Positions 14,745 to 22,838 are shown, counted from the first letter of the stretch. The stretch is DNA of 24,245 bases from Berkiella sp964606325 (GCA_964606325.1 CAZSGE010000041.1:1-24245), one strand, 5' to 3'. The notes: generated by a model not told the origin, from the sequence alone. Numbers and translations are program-made.

Positions 14745-15484
14745 CATCCCGCAAACTTAGCGCTAATGAAAAAAAAGCTATTACAACTTTTGTGAAAACA
14801 CTCAAAGTACACATTACGCCTTGGCAGCCTTCAGATTCGCAACAGGAAATTGACATAAAAAGGCCAACTGAAGTAGCAGAACTACTGTTAACTTTGTTGC
14901 CCAAAAGTATTAACGATCATTTACTCAGCAAATATTTACCTCATTTAAATAAAGATGCCAATCAAGACACCATTTTTTATTGGTTACAGTCCATAAATAA
15001 TCTTTCCTCAAATATGAAGTGTACTAACAAGTTTAAAAACGAGGCTTTGGTAAACCAAGTCCTTTTTCGAGAGGCCACTCGATTAGCCATAGGAACCTCC
15101 ATGAGCTTTGCCACTCATACTTTAAATGTCATGGCAAAATTACCCTACCTCCTTTCACCTGAAGTGCTCATGAAACTCACCTTAGTTGCTATTGAGCGGT
15201 TCAACGAACAAAGAAGCAATGATATCCGCGCTGGTAAAGATAAAGAAGCTACAGGTGCCTATGGCTTTTATTACGAAACATTTATCGATTCAGAAACTTT
15301 AAGAGATCAACTTTTAGCAAAACAACCCGCACTTATCAGATTTGATCCTCAAAAATTACACCGTACACGCTCAGACTCTGCTGCGGTGCGTCATATTGAG
15401 GGTGCAAATGTTGTTAGTCCTTTACGCCCCTATCAACCGATTGATAAATCCAAAATACGCCCCATTAAAATGCCTCAATTCTAG
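14741..15484 (+). CDS. Hypothetical protein coupled to rmuC
   Basis: 247 residues. Its ATG overlaps the rmuC stop (ATGA) and has GGAGG upstream, so translation is coupled. The protein is soluble with no signal peptide, mostly helical (EVAELLLTLLPKSINDHLLSKYL, HTLNVMAKLPYLLSPEVLMKLTLVAIERF), with a polar C-terminal third (YGFYYETFIDSETLRDQLL) and a Pro/Lys-rich end. I do not recognise a family. A strong hairpin terminator follows 14 bases after its stop, so rmuC and this gene form a two-gene unit. A role tied to RmuC is possible but rests only on linkage. Confidence 0.8.
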   Translation: MTSRKLSANEKKAITTFVKTLKVHITPWQPSDSQQEIDIKRPTEVAELLLTLLPKSINDHLLSKYLPHLNKDANQDTIFYWLQSINNLSSNMKCTNKFKNEALVNQVLFREATRLAIGTSMSFATHTLNVMAKLPYLLSPEVLMKLTLVAIERFNEQRSNDIRAGKDKEATGAYGFYYETFIDSETLRDQLLAKQPALIRFDPQKLHRTRSDSAAVRHIEGANVVSPLRPYQPIDKSKIRPIKMPQF

Positions 15485-15498
15485 AGCCTTCGAACTTA

Positions 15499-15534
15499 AA
15501 CAAAAGTAGCCTGAGCATTCAAGCTACTTTTGTT
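15499..15534 (+). terminator. Terminator of the rmuC operon
   Basis: AACAAAAGTAGC and GCTACTTTTGTT form a perfect 12-base-pair stem around a 12-base loop, starting 14 bases after the stop. The U-tract lies within the descending arm (CTACTTTTGTT). Confidence 0.7.
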
Positions 15535-15603
15535 AAAATTGCCACAACTTTTATAAGCGCCCGCTTCTTTGCCTCTGGATATAATCTCAGACAAGACTAA
15601 CAA

Positions 15604-15652
15604 GGCAGACAATTACCTTATGTCCTACACTTAAAGTGGACAATAATCTGCC
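15604..15652 (+). promoter_or_regulatory. Structured leader upstream of the YiiX-like gene
   Basis: GGCAGA (15604-15609) and TCTGCC (15647-15652) enclose an inner GTCC/GGAC pair, so the leader can fold into a long interrupted hairpin ending 14 bases before the start codon. A TATAAT at 15580-15585 lies upstream and could be its -10; no good -35 is seen. Function unknown; it may control translation or be a protein-binding site. Confidence 0.35.
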
Positions 15653-15666
15653 AGGGTTTAACAATC

Positions 15667-16722
15667 ATGTACCGAAAATTAGTCGATAAATTTATCAATT
15701 GGATCACCGTTGAAAGACCCAATACCGATTTCCCTTTGTGTGATTTTGACAGAATACGTTATGAATTACGCCCCAGCGATGTACTACTTATCGAAGGCCG
15801 TTCCAGAATCAGCGAAGTAATCAAGCAAATTACCCAAAGTTCATGGTCACACGCCTGTATATATATTGGACGCTTGCATGATGTTGACGATCCCGATCTA
15901 CAGAAAAAATTGGTAGAACATTTTAATGGCGACATGAACATGCAATTGGTTATTGAAGGTTATTTAGGACAAGGCACGATTGTCAGTCCGTTGGAAAATT
16001 ACCGTGGAGATCATATTCGGATCTGCCGCCCTCGTGGCCTCTCCCGCCAAGATGCACAACAAGTCATATCATTTGCCATCAATAAGTTGGGTACTGAATA
16101 TGACTTTAGACAACTATTTGATATGGCACGCTTTTTAGTACCATGGTCAGTTTTACCCAGACGCTGGCGCTCTACTTTATTTGAATATCATATGGGACAA
16201 GCAACAAAAACTGTCTGCTCATCCATGATAGCCGAAGCATATGCCTCAATTGATTTTCCTATTTTGCCTGTGGTAAAACAGCATGAAGAATCAGGCATTG
16301 AGTTGTTTGTGCGCAATCCAAAATTGTTTACACCCAGTGATTTTGACTATTCCCCTTATTTTGACATTATCAAATACCCATTTATTGCTTTCTCAGATAC
16401 TCCTTATCGAAACTTACCTTGGAATAGACAAGGCCTGGTGAGTCACGATGGTGAGAATATTTTTGATCCCAATAAAGTTGAAAACAAACCTAAGGAAAAA
16501 AAGAAATTGTTTGGTTTACATTTCGGCAAGGAAGCCAATAAAAACACCGATAAATCTGAAAAAGGCCCACAACATCGTCATAGCGACGATAAAGAAGATG
16601 AAAACGAGCCGACCGTAAAATTGCTAACACAATATACACCGGCGGATAATCTTTATACGGCGCTTTCTTTGCAAATATCCAAAATATTTACCAAGAAAAC
16701 CGATGACATGTTAGAAAGGTAA
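15667..16722 (+). CDS. YiiX/YebB-like permuted papain-fold hydrolase
   Basis: 351 residues, no signal peptide. The core (about 30-200) has the order expected for the NlpC/P60-superfamily YiiX group: RPSDVLLIEGRSRISEVIKQIT, then SSWSHACIYIG with His62, a Glu-containing strand (LVIEGYLGQG, Glu97), IRICRP, and KTVCSSMIAEAY with Cys184. His and Cys are the catalytic pair; substrates in this group are amides or lipid esters and are mostly unknown. The C-terminal third (about 265-351) is an extra charged region rich in Lys, Asp and Glu (KPKEKKKLFG, HRHSDDKEDENEP) not needed for the fold, possibly a targeting or secretion tail. AGGG lies about 10 bases before the ATG. Effector or envelope enzyme are both possible; the fold call is firm. 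Confidence 0.85.
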   Translation: MYRKLVDKFINWITVERPNTDFPLCDFDRIRYELRPSDVLLIEGRSRISEVIKQITQSSWSHACIYIGRLHDVDDPDLQKKLVEHFNGDMNMQLVIEGYLGQGTIVSPLENYRGDHIRICRPRGLSRQDAQQVISFAINKLGTEYDFRQLFDMARFLVPWSVLPRRWRSTLFEYHMGQATKTVCSSMIAEAYASIDFPILPVVKQHEESGIELFVRNPKLFTPSDFDYSPYFDIIKYPFIAFSDTPYRNLPWNRQGLVSHDGENIFDPNKVENKPKEKKKLFGLHFGKEANKNTDKSEKGPQHRHSDDKEDENEPTVKLLTQYTPADNLYTALSLQISKIFTKKTDDMLER

Positions 16723-16756
16723 CATTGATTAGCTATTGGCAAATATGATCTTATGT

Positions 16757-16781
16757 AGGGGCGAATCCCGTATGCGCCCCT
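16757..16781. terminator. Hairpin after the YiiX-like gene
   Basis: AGGGGCG and CGCCCCT form a 7-bp GC-rich stem around 11 bases, 34 bases after the stop. There is no U-tract. The sequence GTAGGGGCGAATC also resembles dispersed intergenic palindromes seen in various gammaproteobacteria, so it could be a repeat unit. Confidence 0.45.
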
Positions 16782-16890
16782 TCAAACATTTAACGACCAA
16801 AACTTAGGTTCAATGGCTATATCTGGTTGCAAGATCCCTGACGCCTTCATAAAATAAAAGCCTCATTCTATGGTTAGGTAAGGATCATGC

Positions 16891-17706
16891 TTGGCACACC
16901 CTATTTGGTCAGCCACTCAAACAATTTTGCAGACGCTGCTGATAATTTATGCGATCTTCGTTTTCGGGTTTTATATATTATCTGATAGCGTTATTTTTCA
17001 ACCGCCACGACCAACTTACCAAGACAAAGCCAACATCATTAAAATTCCATTAGAAAATGGTAATAAGATCTCCGCGCTATATTTAACCCATCCTCATGCA
17101 ACCATCACACTTTTATATAGTCACGGCAATGCTGAGGACCTAGGAACGCTTTACCCATTATTAGAAATGTTTCAACAACATGGCTACAACGTATTAGCCT
17201 ATGACTATCAAGGCTATGGCACATCTGATGGCAAACCATCTGAAAAAAATACTTATCAAGATATCATGGCTGCTTATACCTATTTAACTCAAACGCTTGC
17301 TGTTCCCGCTTCCCATATCGTTGTTTATGGTCGATCTGTAGGCACCGGGCCAAGTGTGTATTTAGCAACCAAAGTGCCAGTGAAAGCGCTTATATTAGAA
17401 AGCCCCTTTGTCAGCGCTTATCGCGTGCAAACAACTTTACCTTTGATCCCCTTTGACAAATACCCCAACCTCGCAAGAATTTCACAACTAGATATGCCCT
17501 TGCTAGTGATCCATGGTACCAAAGATACCGTTATTCCATTTTGGCACGGAAAAATGATTTCAGAAAAAGCATTAGGTCCCACCCAAACCTATTGGGTAGA
17601 TGGCGCAAACCATAATGATGCACACCAAATGAAACCAACTTATTGGAAAGCGCTAAGCAGTTTCATCGAATCTTTATCACAACATAAGCAAAATAATCAT
17701 GAATAA
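16891..17706 (+). CDS. Alpha/beta hydrolase (BEM46/ABHD13-ABHD17-like), membrane-anchored
   Basis: 271 residues. It starts at TTG with AGGA 6 bases upstream; the ATG at 16887 is in another frame. One N-terminal hydrophobic helix (about 11-31) anchors it to the membrane. The hydrolase fold shows the oxyanion motif SHGNAED (77-83), LAYDYQGYGTSDGKPSE, the nucleophile elbow GRSVGTG with Ser149, and the acid and base Asp212 (GTKDTVIP) and His241 (GANHND). The triad is complete, so it is probably an active serine hydrolase, perhaps acting on acyl esters or thioesters, as eukaryotic ABHD17 relatives depalmitoylate proteins. The bacterial substrate is unknown. It overlaps ychJ by 8 bases and is the first gene of a three-gene operon. 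Confidence 0.88.
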   Translation: MAHPIWSATQTILQTLLIIYAIFVFGFYILSDSVIFQPPRPTYQDKANIIKIPLENGNKISALYLTHPHATITLLYSHGNAEDLGTLYPLLEMFQQHGYNVLAYDYQGYGTSDGKPSEKNTYQDIMAAYTYLTQTLAVPASHIVVYGRSVGTGPSVYLATKVPVKALILESPFVSAYRVQTTLPLIPFDKYPNLARISQLDMPLLVIHGTKDTVIPFWHGKMISEKALGPTQTYWVDGANHNDAHQMKPTYWKALSSFIESLSQHKQNNHE

Positions 17707-18106
17707 CCTTTGCCCTTGTGGCCAGCAACGTCCCTATGAGTCCTGTTGCAAAAAATACATTGATGGTATTGAAGTACCCCTCACACCAGAAGCCCTAATG
17801 CGTTCCCGATATAGCGCTTATGTTATGTCGCAGGTAAGCTATATCGGTAAAACCATGCAGGGCGAACCCCTTGTGCATTTTAATGAACAAGATATTTTAG
17901 ATTGGTTAAAAGAAGTACAATGGTTAGGATTAAAAGTGATACAAACAAAGCAAAAATCAGACAAACTCGGCTTTGTGAGTTTTGAAGCGCGATATCATTA
18001 TCAAGGCAAAGATCAAGCTATTTGTGAGAAAAGTGAATTTCACAAAATTAATGATCAATGGATATACGTCGGTGGCAAAGCGCTTAACCCTAACAAAGTT
18101 TGGTAA
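17699..18106 (+). CDS. ychJ: YchJ-family SEC-C motif protein
   Basis: 135 residues, close to the family length (about 150). The N-terminal SEC-C zinc motif reads CPCGQQRPYESCC (residues 5-17) with all four Cys; ALMRSRYSAYV and the C-terminal FHKINDQWIYVGG are family hallmarks (UPF0225, NTF2-like fold). The biochemical role is not established. It overlaps the hydrolase stop by 8 bases and is 6 bases from the serine-biosynthesis gene, so it is expressed with both. Confidence 0.92.
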   Translation: MNNLCPCGQQRPYESCCKKYIDGIEVPLTPEALMRSRYSAYVMSQVSYIGKTMQGEPLVHFNEQDILDWLKEVQWLGLKVIQTKQKSDKLGFVSFEARYHYQGKDQAICEKSEFHKINDQWIYVGGKALNPNKVW

Positions 18107-18112
18107 ATAATC

Positions 18113-20002
18113 ATGAAAAATACCTATGTGTTTGATTTTGACAGCACCTTTATCCAAGTTGAAGCCCTGGATATACTGGCCCAAGTCGGGCTTGCCAATC
18201 ACCCAGAACGTGATGAACGCCTTAAAATGATTGCCGACATTACAAAATTAGCCATGGAAGGTCGCTATTCTTATGCCCAAAGTTTGACAGAACGCTTTCC
18301 TTTGCTAAATATAACCTCGGCACACCTTGAGCAAGCGATTGAAATACTTAAACAAAAAATCTCCCCTTCTATTGAGCGAAATAAAGATTTTTTCAAAAAA
18401 AATGCTGATTCAATCTATATTTTATCTGGTGCATTTATAGAAATTATTTGGCCGATTGTCGCGCCTTTTGGTATTAAACGTCACCATATTTTTGCCAATC
18501 GCTTACTCTATGATTTTGAGTCCAACATCATCGATTTTGATAGAGTAAACCCCCTTGCTCAGGATCAAGGCAAGGTCTTTATTGTCAAACAATTAAATCT
18601 CAAAGGTAATGTGATTGTCATCGGGGACGGTTATACCGACTATGAAATAAAAGCTGCGAGCCTTGCCAACACTTTTGTTGCCTTCACTGAAAATGTCATT
18701 CGTGATAGTGTGGTTAAAAATGCCGATATTGTCATCGATGAACTTGAGGGTTTATTTTTAGCCTGCCAAATCCCTTATATTAATAAAAATACCCATAAAA
18801 AAGTGTTACTCCTTGAAAACATTCATCCCTTTGTAGAACATTATTTCAAACATGCTGGATTTGTCGTTGAAAGTTTAAAAAATGCACTCGATGGTGAGCA
18901 ACTTAAAAACAAAATGCAAGATGTCAGCATTTTGGGTATTCGCTCTAAAACAGAAGTAACTGCTGATATCATTGAAAATAGTCCCGCGTTGGAAGCGATT
19001 GGTGCCTTTTGTATTGGAACCAATCAAATAGATTTAACAACATGCTCTCAAAAAGGTATTGCTGCTTTTAATGCCCCTTACAGTAATACGCGCAGTGTGG
19101 TAGAGCTCGCCCTAGGTGAAATAATTCTTTTAGTGCGCCGAGCAGTGAGCATGAACCATAAGATGCGCAACAACACTTGGGATAAATCAAGCTTAGGGGC
19201 GCATGAAGTGCGCGGAAAAACACTTGGCATCATCGGTTATGGCAATATTGGATCTCAATTATCTGTTTTAGCTGAAGCTGTCGGAATGCGTGTGCTGTAT
19301 TATGATATTGATGACAAACTACCGCTGGGTAATGCCAAAGTCTGCCCAACACTTGAAGAGTTGTTAAGTTCATCTGATATCGTCAGTGTCCATATCGATG
19401 GCCGCAAAGAAAATGAACATTTTATTGGCAAAAAAGAATTTGCGATGATGAAAGATAATGCCGTATTTTTGAATTTAAGCCGCGGTTTTGTCGTCGATTT
19501 TGACGCGCTGATTGACGCCATGTCAAGTGGTAAAATTTCAGGCACAGGTGTGGATGTCTATCCACATGAACCCCATGGATCAAAAGGTGAATTTAAAACA
19601 CCTTTACAACAATTTGATAATGTATTTCTTACCCCTCACATTGGTGGCTCTACCGAAGAAGCGCAATGTAATATAGGCGAATATGTGACCAAAAATTTAT
19701 ACGCTTATAGTATGGATGGCGCCTCGATTGGCAGTGTTAATTTTCCACAGCTGTATTTGCCTACTATCAATAAAGGACAGCGTATAATTCATATTCATAA
19801 GAACGTACCAGGGATCTTAGCCAACATAAATAGTTTGTTTGCAGCACATGAAACCAATATTGAAGGTCAATTTTTGAAAACCAATGATGAAATCGGTTAT
19901 GTTATCACTGATATCAATCATGAGATTGAAGACAGCGTTTTAGAAAAACTGCAAGCAATTCCACATACTATTAAAGTTAGAATATTAAACAAATCAAGTT
20001 AA
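18113..20002 (+). CDS. Bifunctional phosphoserine phosphatase / D-3-phosphoglycerate dehydrogenase (SerB-SerA fusion)
   Basis: 629 residues. Residues 1-215 are a HAD phosphatase of SerB type: DFDSTF with Asp8 and Asp10, LSGAF, a motif-III Lys in QGKVFIVKQL and GDGYTD with Asp172 and Asp176. Residues about 225-545 are a D-2-hydroxyacid dehydrogenase of SerA type: the Rossmann GIIGYGNIG, and catalytic Arg457 (LSRGF), Glu486 (PHEP) and His509 (PHIGGST), spaced exactly as in E. coli SerA (240, 269, 292). Residues about 555-629 are an ACT domain (HKNVPGILANINSLFAAHETNIEGQF), the serine-sensing module. The polypeptide thus carries the first and last steps of serine synthesis from 3-phosphoglycerate; the middle aminotransferase SerC is not in the window. 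All catalytic residues are present. It is 6 bases after ychJ; a 15-bp hairpin follows. Confidence 0.93.
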   Translation: MKNTYVFDFDSTFIQVEALDILAQVGLANHPERDERLKMIADITKLAMEGRYSYAQSLTERFPLLNITSAHLEQAIEILKQKISPSIERNKDFFKKNADSIYILSGAFIEIIWPIVAPFGIKRHHIFANRLLYDFESNIIDFDRVNPLAQDQGKVFIVKQLNLKGNVIVIGDGYTDYEIKAASLANTFVAFTENVIRDSVVKNADIVIDELEGLFLACQIPYINKNTHKKVLLLENIHPFVEHYFKHAGFVVESLKNALDGEQLKNKMQDVSILGIRSKTEVTADIIENSPALEAIGAFCIGTNQIDLTTCSQKGIAAFNAPYSNTRSVVELALGEIILLVRRAVSMNHKMRNNTWDKSSLGAHEVRGKTLGIIGYGNIGSQLSVLAEAVGMRVLYYDIDDKLPLGNAKVCPTLEELLSSSDIVSVHIDGRKENEHFIGKKEFAMMKDNAVFLNLSRGFVVDFDALIDAMSSGKISGTGVDVYPHEPHGSKGEFKTPLQQFDNVFLTPHIGGSTEEAQCNIGEYVTKNLYAYSMDGASIGSVNFPQLYLPTINKGQRIIHIHKNVPGILANINSLFAAHETNIEGQFLKTNDEIGYVITDINHEIEDSVLEKLQAIPHTIKVRILNKSS

Positions 20003-20020
20003 TTTGTTAGTCAATCAAAA

Positions 20021-20060
20021 TGTACCGATTGTCGGATATTTAATACCGGCAATCGGTACA
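20021..20060. terminator. 15-bp hairpin after the SerB-SerA gene
   Basis: TGTACCGATTGTCGG and CCGGCAATCGGTACA pair along all 15 positions (one G-T wobble) around a 10-base AT-rich loop, 18 bases after the stop. No U-tract follows, so termination may need Rho, or the element may be a dispersed palindrome. Confidence 0.6.
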
Positions 20061-20126
20061 ACGTAGCATCCACAGGGTGTGCATGCTATCTACAACCAAA
20101 CTCTATTAAGTAACTCATACATAAAT

Positions 20127-20990
20127 ATGGCTAATAATATCCCCGAACCAGAAGCTAACAACTCTGACTGGTTAAAGCTTGATGATGCCCTCAAAAAATA
20201 CGCCTTAGCTATCATCACGATCGGCAGCATCGGCATTACGCTTTTACTTGGACCACAAGTACTCTATTTTATAATAGGTGTTGGTGCTATCACAGCCTTT
20301 GCGGTGTACCCTGATATCGATCCTGAATACAGTTTATGGGGTAGTCTTTTTGGCGCGGTGTATGCTGGCCCCTTAGGACTATTGGCTGGTGGCGTTCTAG
20401 GCTATTATATTGGTCAAAAATATGAGAAAACACTCCGAGTCATCAACACCGTTGCAGCACCTGTACATACGGTAATGAATATCCCCACACAGATTAAAAA
20501 TGGCATCAAAAGCATTGGAAATGCTTTCGTAAACGGATTTTCACGCGCTAATGAGGGAGCAAGACAGTTTTTTGAAAATGAAGCCGAAAATGTTACTCAT
20601 GTAGTAGCCAATCCTGCGCCAGCGGCGCCGATAGTGCATCAACCCAAAATGACACGCGCACAAGCGCGCACCGCAAAGGCGAAGGCAATACAACAAACAA
20701 AGATTAAAGCAAAATCAGCCCCTGTTATTGCCAATCCAGCGACGGCGACAGTAGCACCCATTGAACCAATCTCACCTGGTGCATTAAAACGCACTTGGCA
20801 TATGCTCACGCAGGTGTGGAATGCGGCTAACGAATTCTATGGGAGAGAATTAGATATGTACAACGATGTTACACAGAATGAAAAAAAAGCAGCACCATTG
20901 CTTTTATCCCAGCGGGTGAATAAAAAAACTCAAGAAAGTTTTCCTACGACGACAAAGCGTCGTTCACGAATGCCGATGACTATTATGTAA
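20127..20990 (+). CDS. Membrane protein with basic cytoplasmic tail
   Basis: 287 residues from the first in-frame ATG at 20127. The frame is open further up to a GTG at 20079; neither has a clear ribosome site, so the start is uncertain. Two closely spaced hydrophobic helices (about 26-41 and 45-60) and a Gly-rich one (about 73-100, GSLFGAVYAGPLGLLAGGVLGYYIG) are followed by an amphipathic stretch (TQIKNGIKSIGNAFVNGF) and a long polar tail rich in Ala, Lys and Arg (MTRAQARTAKAKAIQQTKIKAKSAP) ending TKRRSRMPMTIM. The KRRSR patch and the preceding basic residues resemble nuclear-localisation or nucleic-acid-binding segments. I recognise no family. A secreted membrane-inserting effector is speculative. 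Confidence 0.7.
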   Translation: MANNIPEPEANNSDWLKLDDALKKYALAIITIGSIGITLLLGPQVLYFIIGVGAITAFAVYPDIDPEYSLWGSLFGAVYAGPLGLLAGGVLGYYIGQKYEKTLRVINTVAAPVHTVMNIPTQIKNGIKSIGNAFVNGFSRANEGARQFFENEAENVTHVVANPAPAAPIVHQPKMTRAQARTAKAKAIQQTKIKAKSAPVIANPATATVAPIEPISPGALKRTWHMLTQVWNAANEFYGRELDMYNDVTQNEKKAAPLLLSQRVNKKTQESFPTTTKRRSRMPMTIM

Positions 20991-21023
20991 AATCAGCAAT
21001 TCGGATTTTTTTCTATTTCGAAT

Positions 21024-21044
21024 CCCCGCTGCTTGACAGCGGGG
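21024..21044. repeat. Perfect GC-rich hairpin downstream of argS
   Basis: CCCCGCTG and CAGCGGGG form a perfect 8-bp stem around CTTGA, lying 33 bases after the membrane-protein stop and 39 bases after the argS stop. It may be a bidirectional terminator, although neither strand has a proper U-tract, or a dispersed palindromic repeat. Confidence 0.6.
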
Positions 21045-21083
21045 TCCAGTCTTAGCTGTGGACAAGAAGCCGAGCAATAGGCC

Positions 21084-22826
21084 TTACATCTTCGTGACTG
21101 TCTGCAACCCTAAAATTGTCAGCCCTTCTTTTAAGATCTTTGCCGTTAATTCACACAAGGCCAAACGCTGATTTTGGGAAGCATCCCCTTCGACGCGGCA
21201 ATCTCTGAAAAAAGCATTAAACTTTTCTGCGAGCGCAAAGAGATATTCACATAAACGATTGGGCATCAAATCATCACATATCGAATCTAAAATCTCCTCA
21301 AACTGGCATAAGTGTAAACCCAAATTAACTTCACTCTCATGCGCTAACTGAATATTCTCGTTTTGAATATTCGATTGAATTTTACGCTTGATCCCATGAA
21401 TGCGCACATAAGAATACATCAAAAAGGCCGCGGTATTGCCTTCAAAGCGCAACATTTTGTCATAACTAAAAGCATAATCATGGGTGCGGTTGCAGACTAA
21501 ATCGGAATATTTAACAGCATTAATCCCAAGGACTTTGGCGATATTTTGAAGCTCTTCTTTTGTATGGGTGGTTTCTTTTTCTTTGTCACGCGCATCTAAA
21601 ATGTCCTGTGCTTTTTGAATAGCCGTGGTCAGTAAATCAATCAGCCTTTCTGTTTCCCCTGATCGCGTCTTAAATTTTTTACCGTCTGGACCTAATACTA
21701 AACCAAATGGAACATGATCAGTGCGCACTTTGCTAGGATCAACATAGCCAGCTTTGATGCCAGCTTTAAACAGCATGGCAAAATGGGTCGCCTGCCCTGC
21801 ATCTGTCACATAAATTAGCCTATCGCTATGCTCAACTTCGACACGATGACGAATGGAGGCCAAATCTGTCGTTGAATAGTTATATGCCCCATCGGATTTT
21901 TGTAACATAAATGGTAACGGCTCACCCTCTCGATTCACAAAGCCATCCAAAAATAAACACTTTGCACCATCTGAAATCTGAATAAGATGTTTACTCTCTA
22001 AATCTTCGATGGTTTTGGCTAAATAGGGTTGATAAAAAGATTCGCCTCTTTCCACTAACTTAACATCTAGCAGATCGTAAATTTCTTGATACGCTTTGCG
22101 TGAAATATCGCAAATTAATTCCCACATTTTCATCGCATCAGGAGCATGACTTTGTAAAGAGACAACCATCAGTTGGGATTGCTTTTTAAATTCTTCGTTT
22201 TCATCGAATAATTTTTTAGCATCTTTATAAAGCTTAACCAAAGTACTGAGATCCGTGTTTTTTTCACCTGACATAATACTTGGTTCATAATTTTTGATAT
22301 AGGCGATAAGCATGCCAAATGAAGTACCCCAGTCACCAATATGATTTAATCGCAATACATCATGTCCCAAATATTCAAACATTCTGGCTAAGCTGTCACC
22401 AATGATAGTTGAACGCAAATGGCCCACATGCATTTCTTTTGCTGTATTGGGAGAAGATAAGTCAATGGTGATTTTCTGTGGCTTTTCCACCTTAGGGACA
22501 GCCTGCGCTCGCTGTGCAATAGCTTGACATTGCTTTGAAAGATACTCATTGGACAAGGTAATATTGATAAAGCCTGGTCCTGCTATCTCTAGTGATGAAA
22601 TCATACCATCATTTGTTTGATTAAGATTTGCGACAACACTCGCAGCAATATCACGTGGGGGTTTACCCAAGATCTTCGTTAATTTCATCGCACTATTACA
22701 TTGATAGTGTCCAAACTTGGCTTGGGTGCTGCGGGTAATTTCAACTGAAAATGCTTGTTCTTGTAATTGCGGGTAAGCGTGTTGAAAAGCATCAAAACAT
22801 TTTTGTTCTATTATTTTAATTAACAT
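21084..22826 (-). CDS. argS: Arginyl-tRNA synthetase
   Basis: 580 residues, the usual length for bacterial ArgS. It charges tRNA-Arg with arginine in the cytoplasm (class I enzyme). An N-terminal Add1 domain (about 1-115) is followed by SSPNTAKEMHVGHLRSTIIGD with the HIGH box HVGH at 133-136, a KMSKS equivalent KKFKTRSGE as is normal for this enzyme, and a C-terminal DALR anticodon-binding domain (AFLMYSYVRIHGIKRKI ... LFALAEKFNAFFRDCRVEG). The ATG at 22826 has only a weak purine stretch upstream. It starts 12 bases after the dipeptidase gene, so the two are one operon. Confidence 0.97.
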   Translation of the reverse strand: MLIKIIEQKCFDAFQHAYPQLQEQAFSVEITRSTQAKFGHYQCNSAMKLTKILGKPPRDIAASVVANLNQTNDGMISSLEIAGPGFINITLSNEYLSKQCQAIAQRAQAVPKVEKPQKITIDLSSPNTAKEMHVGHLRSTIIGDSLARMFEYLGHDVLRLNHIGDWGTSFGMLIAYIKNYEPSIMSGEKNTDLSTLVKLYKDAKKLFDENEEFKKQSQLMVVSLQSHAPDAMKMWELICDISRKAYQEIYDLLDVKLVERGESFYQPYLAKTIEDLESKHLIQISDGAKCLFLDGFVNREGEPLPFMLQKSDGAYNYSTTDLASIRHRVEVEHSDRLIYVTDAGQATHFAMLFKAGIKAGYVDPSKVRTDHVPFGLVLGPDGKKFKTRSGETERLIDLLTTAIQKAQDILDARDKEKETTHTKEELQNIAKVLGINAVKYSDLVCNRTHDYAFSYDKMLRFEGNTAAFLMYSYVRIHGIKRKIQSNIQNENIQLAHESEVNLGLHLCQFEEILDSICDDLMPNRLCEYLFALAEKFNAFFRDCRVEGDASQNQRLALCELTAKILKEGLTILGLQTVTKM

Positions 22827-22838
22827 TGTCTTTTATTC

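Noticed and set aside
21015..21050. Possible tRNA (TTCGAATCC followed by a GC-rich stem)
   Set aside because: TTTCGAATCCCC resembles a T-loop, but no matching acceptor, D-arm or anticodon stem is present on either side.
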